NCBI RefSeq assembly: GCF_022802975.1
Contig: NZ_JAFEVZ010000003.1
Coordinates: forward strand, 310,001 to 374,000
Direction of reading: 5' to 3'
Length of the DNA: 64,000 bases
Source: Flavobacterium pectinovorum
GTDB taxonomy: Bacteria > Bacteroidota > Bacteroidia > Flavobacteriales > Flavobacteriaceae
The position numbers and the translations under genes are program-made. The notes under the pieces were generated by a model. That model saw only the letters and a list, made by a program, of their open reading frames with translations. It ran no database searches and had not been told where the DNA came from. This document shows, one piece after another, positions 18,065 through 26,558 of this stretch; the stretch's first letter is position 1, and the number at the start of each line of letters is the position of its first letter.

Positions 18065-18523
18065 ATGACCATCAAAGAAGCACTACAAAAACTCGAACAT
18101 TTTTGTGCCTATCAGGAACGTTGTCATGATGAAGTAGTGACAAAATTATACTCCTTAAAAATGTCACCGGACGAAATAGACATTATTATTGTCAAACTCA
18201 TTGAAGATAATTTTTTAAACGAAACCCGTTTTGCCTGCAGCTTTGCCCGAGGCAAACATCGAATTAAACATTGGGGAAAAATCAGAATTGTAAATGAACT
18301 CAATATCAGACACATTTCGACAGCAAACATTAATCTGGCTTTAAAAGAAATCACACCCGATGAATACGAGACAACATTTGATCTGCTTTCCCAAAGGTGC
18401 TGGGAAAATTCAACAGAACGGAATCCTTTAAAAAAAAGAAAGAAATTTTGTAATTATATGCTGAGAAGAGGTTATGAAAGCAATTTAGTTTATGATAAAG
18501 TCAAGGAACTGGAATTATCGTAA
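18065..18523 (+). CDS. recX: Regulatory protein RecX
   Basis: 152 aa, the usual length for RecX. The three-helix repeats are visible: ALQKLEHFCAYQERCHDEVVTKL, then LIEDNFLNETRFACSFARGKHRIKHWGKIRI, and a C-terminal LSQRCWEN...YMLRRGYESNLVYDKVKEL. The pattern DdxFAxxFARgk.r.k.WGk is diagnostic. RecX binds RecA filaments and limits recombinase activity in the cytoplasm. recA is not adjacent here; the gene stands alone between two minus-strand adhesin genes. It may matter for recombination among the near-identical paralogues around it, but that is inference. Confidence 0.9.
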   Translation: MTIKEALQKLEHFCAYQERCHDEVVTKLYSLKMSPDEIDIIIVKLIEDNFLNETRFACSFARGKHRIKHWGKIRIVNELNIRHISTANINLALKEITPDEYETTFDLLSQRCWENSTERNPLKKRKKFCNYMLRRGYESNLVYDKVKELELS

Positions 18524-18555
18524 TAAGAGCTTTACCATAACATTTTTTATCTCAG

Positions 18556-18698
18556 AACCCCTTGGGTGAAATTAAAATATGTATCAGGCTGAGTCCATTC
18601 GGCTTTGCTCAGGATAAATTTAGCCGAAGCCCTTTCGTTTTCAAAAGCCTTCGACTCCGCTCAGGATGACACTCATTTTTAATTTCACCCAACGGGTT
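18556..18698. repeat. Palindromic repeat element, copy 2 (143 bp)
   Basis: Ends are 19-bp inverted repeats with one mismatch: AACCCCTTGGGTGAAATTA (18556-18574) and TAATTTCACCCAACGGGTT (18680-18698). The inside carries two REP-like units, one with CAGGCTGAGTCC...GCTTTGCTCAGGAT and one with CTTCGACTCCGCTCAGGATGAC. No target duplication is visible. It is related in inverted orientation to 8120-8331. Confidence 0.7.
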
Positions 18699-18755
18699 AA
18701 GCCTTTTTTATTGGTCTAATAATCGAATTCAGATTTTCATGACCTACTTTAGTTC

Positions 18756-18792
18756 AAAAAAAAATCCGATAACTTTCGCTATCGGATTTTTG
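18756..18792 (-). terminator. Intrinsic terminator of the 2020-aa adhesin gene
   Basis: Fourth copy of the ATCCGATA / TATCGGAT hairpin with a T-run, immediately downstream of the stop at 18811. Confidence 0.88.
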
Positions 18793-18810
18793 AATTATGG
18801 TTTTGGTGTT

Positions 18811-21800
18811 TTATTTAAAAATTACTTTTCTGGTTGTTTCGTATCCATTGTCCAAAACAACTTTTACCAGTAAAACCTGTTGTGCAAATGGCAGATTCTC
18901 AATAATCAATTCAAGATTGTTTACCTTATCTTTCGTGTACAAATGTTTTCCTGAAAGATCATAAATAAACACTTTGTCAATGTTTTCTACTGTCGAATTT
19001 ACCGTAATGGTTTTCTTTTGAATCATAACCGAAACGGCATTCTCAGTCGTTTCAAAATCTCCGGTACCTAATGTTTTATTAGTATAACGCAATACAAATC
19101 GGTTATTAAAGGTTCCTGCCTTTGTGGTAAAAGTATGGTTTTTGGCTGTCAATTCGGTTATAGTACCGGTTTGCTTGTCTTCAAGGTAAACTCTCTGAGT
19201 CGCTAATTTTCCATCGGCCTCGTCAATTGCAATGGTAAAATCTCCGGCAATGGTCGAACGATAACCCAAAGGCACCAAATCGGCATCATTAAATGGCAAA
19301 GCACGTGCCTGAATAGTCAGGTTGTCAGCACCATTAACACTATAAAAATCAATATAACTGTTACCATCAAAAGTCAGTCCGTCAAAACTTCTGTCATAAT
19401 TGTTTGTAGCACCTTCAACGTAACCAATCAGCGTTTGTTTAAAAGCACCTCCTGTATTGGTTAGATTTAACCACAAACGGTTTTTCTCAAATCCTGCCGA
19501 TTTTGATGTTTTTGCAGGTTTAAAAAATTGCGAATTATAGGTTCCGCCATAACGCATCCTGTTGGTAAATTCAACATAACCTGAACCCTCTTCTGCACTG
19601 GTAAAAAACGATTGTCCTGCTCCTATATAACCTGTTGGTTTTTTACCGTTATCAACTCCGTCTGGAATTCCATCATTATTTACGTCAGCGTTATGATTTG
19701 GGTCACTTGGAGCAGATGCAACACCTCCTGTAAGGTTGTAACTCGCATAATCATCTGATACATAAGACAATTTAGAATTCACCATCTTAATGGCTGTATT
19801 ATGGGTCCAGAAATAAATTGTTCCTCCTAAAATACCATCATTATGAGCATTCCCTTTTAAAAAAGCATCAGCCCACATAGCCGATGGATACGGATTACCA
19901 ATCAGATAAAATTTACCTTTCTCAAAATACTGGCTGCTGGTAATGTCTCCATTATTAGGTTTTCCGATAAATTCGAGTTGCTGAACATAACTAGCGGTAG
20001 TCCAATAATCTTTATTATTTGGATATCTCGTGTTTGGTTTAGGCACACGAATGATATAACCAATTCCCGGCTGCATCACACTGGCGCCCAACTCTTCTTT
20101 CCAGACATCGCCCGTAAAAGACAAATACTTATCCCAAAGCGTATTAGGTGATAAATTATATAAGGTTTGCCCCTCAACCGGAGATGACCAATACGTAAAA
20201 TCATAATTCTTCATTGCCTGAGAAGTACGCTTATAGGTAATAGGTCCCGAGTTACTATTTACAGTAGTATTAATATCCTGAATTAAACTGGCGTTGTTTT
20301 CAAATGTTAAAGAACCATTAACCGTTACTTCATTTGTAATCGTTAAGGTAATACCGGATGTTACTGTTGCTACAACACCGCTGTCAATTATTAATGAACA
20401 GGCAGATAAATCTGCGGCAAAAGTATAGGTAGGCGATGAAATTCTAACACTTTGCGTTCCGTTAGGAGTACCATTAGTCCAGGATCCATTCTTCCAGGTA
20501 GTAAAATTATCTGAAATAGTTACTGTAGCTGCCCCGGAAGGACATCCGTTGGTATTGGTTACGATAAAGGTATAATTACCCGCTGCCAAACCTGTGATTG
20601 TTCTGGTTGATGTACTACCACCATAAGTTGTTGCAGCATGCCCTGTTTGATTAATGGTCCAATTTCCACTCGGCAAACCTTCTAAAACAACACTTCCTGT
20701 AGTCGTTGTACAGCTAATATTTGTTATTGTACCAACTGTGGGTGTTGGTAAATAATCATATACTGTTACAGTTGCAGAACCTGACAAACTAGTAACACAA
20801 CCTGTTATTGTCTGATAAACAGCACTAACCAAATTATACTTAAATGTTCCAGGGGTTCCTGTTGGAACACTAACTGTTGCTGTATTATTTGCACCCACAT
20901 CTATTGTTAAATCTGAACCTCCGTTAATATTATAAGTAACTGTTATTGGATTATCTCCAGAATTTGAGAAAGTAATAGTAGGCGAAGCTGCGTTTTTACA
21001 AACATTTGTTGTTCCACCTATTGTAGCTTTAGGAACATCGAGTGTTTTTATTTGAACATAACCAGAATTTACACTTGTTCCACAACTGTTATAGGCTCTT
21101 AATCGATAATAATAAGTCGTTTTCTTGTCTAATCCTGTAACAGTATAAGAACTTACAAGTCCAATATTCAAATTATCATACGCAGGAAGGATAGCCGAAA
21201 AATTATCAACTCTCGATACGTCTAAATAATACCCTGTTGCATTAGCAGCTGCAGTCCAATTGGCAACAAAACTAGAACAGGTAGCATTTGCCCCAGCAGC
21301 AATTGTTGGAGTCCCCGGAAGCGGATTTACTGTCATCGTCACTGAATTTGATGTAGCAGGACTTCCTGTCAAACAAGGACTTGCGTTTGATGTCATCACA
21401 ACGGTAACAACATCATTATTCACTAAAGTTGTAGTTGTAAAGGTTGAAACAGAAGAATTTGTTCCTACATTACTTCCATTAACTCTCCATTGATACGTAG
21501 GTGCATTTCCCGGATTTGTAGGTGTAGCGGTAAAAGTTACCGAAGTTCCTGAACATATCGCTCCTGTTGGAGAAACTGCTATAGTAACACTTGCTGGTAA
21601 ATTAGGATTTATAGTTACTGCAACCGGAGTTCTTGACGAACTTACACAGCCTGTAGTAATGTTTCTGGATTCAGCATAATAAGTTGTCGATGATAAGACT
21701 GCCCCTGATGATAAAGCAGTTCCTCCTGATGTGGCTGCATACCAATCTACAACATTTCCTGATGCACTAGCTACCAATGAAGCAACTGTAGCACTTCCGC

Positions 21801-24800
21801 AAAAACTTTGTGCAGATGCTGATGGTGCTGTTGGTAAAGTGTTTACCGTTACTGCAACCGAAGTTCTTGACGAACTTACACAGCCTGTAGTGTTTCTGGA
21901 TTGCGCATAATAAGTTGTCGAAGAAAGTGCCGTACTTGAAGCAAGAGCACTACCTCCTGTTAAAGTGGCATACCAATCTACAACACTTCCTGAAGGCGCA
22001 CTAGCTACCAATGAAGCAACTGTCGCACTCCCGCAAAAACTTTGTGGAGATGCTGTTGGAGTCCCCGGAAGCGGATTTACTGTCATCGTGACTGAATTTG
22101 ATGTAGCAGGACTTCCTGTCAAACACGGACTTGCGTTTGATGTCATCACAACGGTAACAATATCATTATTGGCTAAAGCTGTAGTTGTAAAGGTTGAAAC
22201 AGAAGAATTTGTTCCTACATTACTTCCATTAACTCTCCATTGATACGTAGGTGCATTTCCCGGATTTGTAGGTGTAGCGGTAAAAGTTACCGAAGTTCCT
22301 GAACATATCGCTCCTGTTGGAGAAACTGCTATAGTAACACTTGCTGGTAAATTAGGATTTATAGTTACTGCAACCGGAGTTCTTGACGAACTTACACAGC
22401 CTGTAGTAATGTTTCTGGATTCAGCATAATAAGTTGTCGATGATAAGGCTGCCCCTGATGATAAAGCAGTTCCTCCTGATGTGGCTGCATACCAATCTAC
22501 AACACTTCCTGGAGGCGCACTAGCTACCAATGAAGCAACTGTAGCACTTCCGCAAAAACTTTGTGCAGATGCTGATGGTGCTGTTGGTAAAGTGTTTACC
22601 GTTACTAATTGAGATGCACAAGCAGTCGTATTACAACCACTATATCTCACATAATAAGTGGTATTAGTTGTTGGCGAAACCGTTATACTATTTCCAGTCC
22701 CTGCCGATGTACCTCCACAAGAAACTGTAAACCATTGTACTGTTGCTCCTGTTCCTAATGTCCCCCCTGTTACTGTAAGTGTAGTTGATCCTCCATTACA
22801 AATAGCAGTAGTTCCAGATATTCCTGTTGGAGCAGTTGAAAGCGTACCGGCAGTAACTGTAACTGCCCAAATATTAGTAGAATTAGTAAAAGTCGTATTA
22901 CAAGTCGCATCTTTGGCCTGACGTCTATAATAAGTAGTTTGCGTTAAAGTTTGCGTAGGTTTGTAAGTTGCTGTATTATTACTAACCGTTGTTACACCAG
23001 TCGCAAAAGTATTATCTGTACTGTATTGCCATTGATAAGTAATACTATTATCACCTCCACTTGCAGCCGTAGTGCTACCTATAGTTGCTGCTGGAATTGT
23101 ATTACTACAAATTGTCTCTCCAGTATTACTTATAGTTCCTGCAGTAAAAGCTGATCTAACTGTAACTGTATTCGTTGCGCCTACTCCTGAACAACCCCCA
23201 GAATAATTTACAGTAACAGTTTTAGATCCTGCTGTTAACCATTTTAAAGTAACGGAATTAGTACTAACACCACCACTCGTAATGGTATAATCACTTCCTA
23301 ATGTTCCCGGAATCACCCAACTATAACCAGTTTTTCCTGATTGTGTTGTATAAGTAACATCTGTATTAGAACAAACTGGAGATGATGGAAAAGTTGTAAA
23401 ACTAGCCCCAACTGTAACCGCTAAAGATTTAAAAGCACTATGACAACCTCCTGGAGCATTGGATACAGCTTCAACCGAAACATTACCACTTCCTGAACCG
23501 ATTGTTACAGTAATAGAATTTGTATTCCCGCCTCCAGTTATTGACCAACCCGAAGGTAATGTCCAATTATAATAATCTGCTCCTGCAACTGCGGTAGTAC
23601 TATAGACTTGACCTGTTGTTCCAGGACACTGGTTAACATTACCTGAAACCGATATGGGGTTAGCAATCCCAATTGTAGTAAAAGATTGCACATCTGAATA
23701 TTGTCCATCTCCACATCCTTTATTATTACTACGAATTCTATAAAAATACTGAGTACCTGGTGTTAATCCCGTAACACGATATTCAATAACATTACCGACA
23801 TTTAAATATTGGTATCCTGGAACATAAGCTCCTGTAAAAGTACTAGATGTTGCTACATCTAAAAAATAGTTATTTATATGACTGTCATTATTCCATTGAA
23901 CAACTGAAGTAGTACAAACTGGATAATCAGAATAAACTCTGGTAATCTGTGGTTTAACAGGCGAGATCATTGTAAAGCTGTTTGACACATTATTAGAGTT
24001 AATCGCATTACTACATGATCCAGAAGCTAAATTTGTTACGGATATAGTAGTTCCAGGGTTACCAGGATTAGTTAAACCTGTAGCAGTGAATGTTCCTGTC
24101 CCTGCAGTAGTAACCGTCATACTTGCTGTTAAATTTATAGCCCATGGATCATTTCGAAAATATGTTACAGTATAATTCCCAACTGGCAATCCCGCTGGTG
24201 TACTATTAACTGTTATTAAAGCTGTAGCAGAAGTTACACATTGATTAGCCCCTACAGTTACCCCTGTCAAACTAAAAGTAGTACAATTAGCATTATACCC
24301 GCCACTAGCCATTGTATCTGAAAATTTAGGATTCCCAGTACAGGAAGAAATTTTTGTTGAGCCAATCTTAATCTCTTGATTAGCATCACAACCATTAACT
24401 GTAGTCAATCCACCTGTGCTCACTTGTAATTCAGCATTTGAATTCAAAACCAAAGAAGCTTTCTGTTCAAAAAGAATTGTTGCGGTAGGTGATAATCCAG
24501 GAGTAACAACCAATTTACTAGTACTTATCGAAAAAACAGTACCTTGATTAGTACCTATTCCGGTCAAAGTTAATTTACCACTAATCGTAACTGTACCCAT
24601 CGTTTGAGTAGTAATACCAGCTGTTCCAATACTTATTGTATGATTTGCCTGAATTAAAACAGCACCAGTACCCGCATTCTGCCCAGGATAAGTTGATGCT
24701 CCAACCCAACTTGTGCCGTTATAGTATTGCCAGCTTCCAGTATTAGTCCAAGGCCCATTACCTAAAGAACGATAATCTCCTGTAGTTTGTCCAAAAACTG

Positions 24801-24873
24801 TGCTTCCAAACAAAAAAACTGTAAAAAATAGAACGGTTGTCAAAACCCTGGATCTAAGTAAAGTTTTTTTCAT
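18811..24873 (-). CDS. Very large modular T9SS-exported adhesin-like protein (2020 aa)
   Basis: Signal peptide residues 1-29 (ending TVFGQ). The head (about 30-190) has a WTNTGSWQYYNGTSW start and a beta-helix-like stretch. Residues about 300-395 and a second copy near 1200-1275 look like fibronectin type III domains (TGLTPGTQYFYRIRS; VTGLDKKTTYYYRLRAY). Between them are many Ig_7 and PKD-like units, including a 0.55-kb block present twice with a 750-bp period. From about residue 1509 it rejoins the common tail: SGITLTITNEVTVNGSL, YWSSPVEGQTL, an NDGIPDG loop, LWLNLTNTGGAF and the sorting tail KVFIYDLSGKHLY...ETTRKVIF. The stretch just before (about 1455-1509) differs from the two close paralogues, so the gene is a mosaic. 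Predicted surface adhesin or fibre; the leader differs from the other two and no clear promoter box was found. Confidence 0.87.
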   Translation of the reverse strand: MKKTLLRSRVLTTVLFFTVFLFGSTVFGQTTGDYRSLGNGPWTNTGSWQYYNGTSWVGASTYPGQNAGTGAVLIQANHTISIGTAGITTQTMGTVTISGKLTLTGIGTNQGTVFSISTSKLVVTPGLSPTATILFEQKASLVLNSNAELQVSTGGLTTVNGCDANQEIKIGSTKISSCTGNPKFSDTMASGGYNANCTTFSLTGVTVGANQCVTSATALITVNSTPAGLPVGNYTVTYFRNDPWAINLTASMTVTTAGTGTFTATGLTNPGNPGTTISVTNLASGSCSNAINSNNVSNSFTMISPVKPQITRVYSDYPVCTTSVVQWNNDSHINNYFLDVATSSTFTGAYVPGYQYLNVGNVIEYRVTGLTPGTQYFYRIRSNNKGCGDGQYSDVQSFTTIGIANPISVSGNVNQCPGTTGQVYSTTAVAGADYYNWTLPSGWSITGGGNTNSITVTIGSGSGNVSVEAVSNAPGGCHSAFKSLAVTVGASFTTFPSSPVCSNTDVTYTTQSGKTGYSWVIPGTLGSDYTITSGGVSTNSVTLKWLTAGSKTVTVNYSGGCSGVGATNTVTVRSAFTAGTISNTGETICSNTIPAATIGSTTAASGGDNSITYQWQYSTDNTFATGVTTVSNNTATYKPTQTLTQTTYYRRQAKDATCNTTFTNSTNIWAVTVTAGTLSTAPTGISGTTAICNGGSTTLTVTGGTLGTGATVQWFTVSCGGTSAGTGNSITVSPTTNTTYYVRYSGCNTTACASQLVTVNTLPTAPSASAQSFCGSATVASLVASAPPGSVVDWYAATSGGTALSSGAALSSTTYYAESRNITTGCVSSSRTPVAVTINPNLPASVTIAVSPTGAICSGTSVTFTATPTNPGNAPTYQWRVNGSNVGTNSSVSTFTTTALANNDIVTVVMTSNASPCLTGSPATSNSVTMTVNPLPGTPTASPQSFCGSATVASLVASAPSGSVVDWYATLTGGSALASSTALSSTTYYAQSRNTTGCVSSSRTSVAVTVNTLPTAPSASAQSFCGSATVASLVASASGNVVDWYAATSGGTALSSGAVLSSTTYYAESRNITTGCVSSSRTPVAVTINPNLPASVTIAVSPTGAICSGTSVTFTATPTNPGNAPTYQWRVNGSNVGTNSSVSTFTTTTLVNNDVVTVVMTSNASPCLTGSPATSNSVTMTVNPLPGTPTIAAGANATCSSFVANWTAAANATGYYLDVSRVDNFSAILPAYDNLNIGLVSSYTVTGLDKKTTYYYRLRAYNSCGTSVNSGYVQIKTLDVPKATIGGTTNVCKNAASPTITFSNSGDNPITVTYNINGGSDLTIDVGANNTATVSVPTGTPGTFKYNLVSAVYQTITGCVTSLSGSATVTVYDYLPTPTVGTITNISCTTTTGSVVLEGLPSGNWTINQTGHAATTYGGSTSTRTITGLAAGNYTFIVTNTNGCPSGAATVTISDNFTTWKNGSWTNGTPNGTQSVRISSPTYTFAADLSACSLIIDSGVVATVTSGITLTITNEVTVNGSLTFENNASLIQDINTTVNSNSGPITYKRTSQAMKNYDFTYWSSPVEGQTLYNLSPNTLWDKYLSFTGDVWKEELGASVMQPGIGYIIRVPKPNTRYPNNKDYWTTASYVQQLEFIGKPNNGDITSSQYFEKGKFYLIGNPYPSAMWADAFLKGNAHNDGILGGTIYFWTHNTAIKMVNSKLSYVSDDYASYNLTGGVASAPSDPNHNADVNNDGIPDGVDNGKKPTGYIGAGQSFFTSAEEGSGYVEFTNRMRYGGTYNSQFFKPAKTSKSAGFEKNRLWLNLTNTGGAFKQTLIGYVEGATNNYDRSFDGLTFDGNSYIDFYSVNGADNLTIQARALPFNDADLVPLGYRSTIAGDFTIAIDEADGKLATQRVYLEDKQTGTITELTAKNHTFTTKAGTFNNRFVLRYTNKTLGTGDFETTENAVSVMIQKKTITVNSTVENIDKVFIYDLSGKHLYTKDKVNNLELIIENLPFAQQVLLVKVVLDNGYETTRKVIFK
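21309..21853 (-). repeat. Intragenic 0.55-kb repeat, copy A
   Basis: Nearly identical to 22059-22606. The two are 750 bp apart start to start, and a third version lies in the 1375-aa gene (10946-11447). They encode a pair of Ig-like units. Confidence 0.8.
22059..22606 (-). repeat. Intragenic 0.55-kb repeat, copy B
   Basis: Same block as 21309-21853 with one extra codon (GAPPG versus GAS type difference in the Ig unit). Long direct repeats like this are expected to expand or contract by recombination. Confidence 0.8.
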
Positions 24874-25464
24874 AATAAATATTATTAATTTAAAAGAATA
24901 TTTTAAAAACTAATTTTTTGAGTATTTTGATATTACTCTTGAATTTTAAAAACATCAAAATCTGTTTTTCTTTTTTAGATTTTGCATCTATTTCTACCTA
25001 CGTAAAAACACGCTTCGGGGTTTTATTTTTTTTAGCTATTTTACCCTTGAAATATGTACCAAAATTACTGTGTAAAATCAGGTTTTTTATGAATTTTCAG
25101 ACCTTTTAGATGAAAGACATTATTAGCCGATGAGCGACCTCTTTTGGAATTAAAAAATTAATTTTACGAAGTTTTTACTTACAATAAAAAAGGAGTTTTT
25201 AATTCTTTAAAATAAGTATAATACTACAATTTATAAATCAAAACAGCTAACTTTTAACCACTTAGCCTGTTTTTGTAAAAAAAGAGCCAAAAAAAGCTAT
25301 ATTTATTCAAAAGACACTTCAAACTTTTTAGATAAAAGCTTTAGTTTTTTTTAACTTCTCAACCTTTTCCTTTTGAAAAACACCTTTGTATCTTTGGTTT
25401 TTTATAGTAATCAGCTGAAAATTTACAACCTTAAAAACACAGCATCCTAGAAACTAAAAGCACA
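24874..25464. other. Intergenic region, 591 bp
   Basis: Very AT-rich DNA between divergent genes. A 63-codon open frame on the plus strand (24918-25109) has no supporting features. Apart from a TATCTTTG box at 25389-25396 I see nothing specific. Confidence 0.5.
25389..25396 (+). promoter_or_regulatory. -7 element upstream of the aldo/keto reductase gene
   Basis: TATCTTTG matches TAnnTTTG, about 70 nt before the start codon. The nearest upstream TTG is only 13 nt away, closer than usual, so the -33 box is uncertain. Confidence 0.5.
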
Positions 25465-26502
25465 ATGAAATACACTACCCTCCCAAATACAGATCTAAAA
25501 GTGAGCAAAATCTGCCTGGGCACTATGACTTTTGGCGAACAAAACTCAGAAACAGATGGTCACCAGCAAATGGATTATGCACTTGAAAAAGGCGTGAACT
25601 TTTTTGATACTGCCGAAATGTATTCGGTTCCTGCCCGCGAAGAAACCTATGGAAGCACAGAGAAAATTATTGGAACCTGGTTCAAAAAAACCGGGAACCG
25701 CGATAAGGTAATTTTGGCTTCAAAAATTGCTGGACCAAATCCGAATTTTACTTACATGCGCGAAAAGGGCGATTTCTCGCCTGCGAGTGTCAAATATGCT
25801 TTAGAAAACAGTTTAAAACGTCTGCAGACAGATTACATTGATTTGTATCAGTTACATTGGCCGGAACGCAAAACGAATAATTTTGGACAAAGGGCTTTTA
25901 ATGGTTATGAAGATGCCTGGGAAGATAATTTCAGGGAAGTCCTTGAAACTTTTGACGGCTTGATTAAGGAAGGCAAAATAAAACATCTTGGCGTTTCAAA
26001 CGAAAATGCGTGGGGAATGATGCGTTTTCTTGAAGAAAGCAAATACCAAAATTTACCAAGAATCAAAACGGTTCAAAATCCGTATAATTTACTAAACCGT
26101 CTTTTTGAAGTAGGTTCTTCAGAAGTTTCTATTCATGAAAATGTGGGATTACTGGCTTATTCGCCTCTGGCTTTTGGAGTATTAACCGGTAAATTTTTAA
26201 CCGGAGAGCCGCTTCCTAATGCCAGAATCAATCTTTTTCCGCAATACAAACGCTATAATAGTGACGAAAGCAGACAGGCAACCCGTTTGTATCAGGAAAT
26301 TGCCCAAAAACACGGCCTGACTTTAACCGAACTGGCTCTGGGTTTTGTATTACAGCAGCCCTTCGTAACCAGTGCTATTATTGGAGCTACCACAATGGAG
26401 CAATTAAAAGAAAATATTGCCACAATCGACATCACACTTTCAAAGGAAATCTTATCCGAAATTGAAAAAGTTCAGACAATTATTCCGGACCCGGCTCCTT
26501 AA
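25465..26502 (+). CDS. NADP-dependent aldo/keto reductase (Tas-like)
   Basis: 345 aa with a complete aldo/keto reductase barrel. The catalytic tetrad is visible as Asp48 and Tyr53 (FFDTAEMYS), Lys87 (LASKIAG) and His131 (YQLHWPER). The early LGTMTFGEQNSETDGHQQMDYALEKGVNFFDTAE sequence resembles the Tas branch of the superfamily. Such enzymes reduce aldehydes or ketones with NADPH in the cytosol; the substrate cannot be read from sequence. It is a single gene with a promoter box upstream and a bidirectional terminator downstream that it shares with the convergent transglycosylase gene. Confidence 0.9.
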   Translation: MKYTTLPNTDLKVSKICLGTMTFGEQNSETDGHQQMDYALEKGVNFFDTAEMYSVPAREETYGSTEKIIGTWFKKTGNRDKVILASKIAGPNPNFTYMREKGDFSPASVKYALENSLKRLQTDYIDLYQLHWPERKTNNFGQRAFNGYEDAWEDNFREVLETFDGLIKEGKIKHLGVSNENAWGMMRFLEESKYQNLPRIKTVQNPYNLLNRLFEVGSSEVSIHENVGLLAYSPLAFGVLTGKFLTGEPLPNARINLFPQYKRYNSDESRQATRLYQEIAQKHGLTLTELALGFVLQQPFVTSAIIGATTMEQLKENIATIDITLSKEILSEIEKVQTIIPDPAP

Positions 26503-26524
26503 ATTTGAATTCTACAAAAAACAG

Positions 26525-26557
26525 AATCCCGACAACTTCAAAGTTATCGGGATTTTT
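26525..26557. terminator. Bidirectional terminator
   Basis: AATCCCGACAACTT and AAGTTATCGGGATT pair with one G-T-type position; A's lie before and T's after. It sits between the convergent aldo/keto reductase and transglycosylase genes. Confidence 0.85.
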
Positions 26558-26558
26558 A

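Noticed and set aside
24918..25109. 63-codon plus-strand frame upstream of the 2020-aa gene
   Set aside because: Composition is that of AT-rich non-coding DNA, with no recognisable domain and no promoter.
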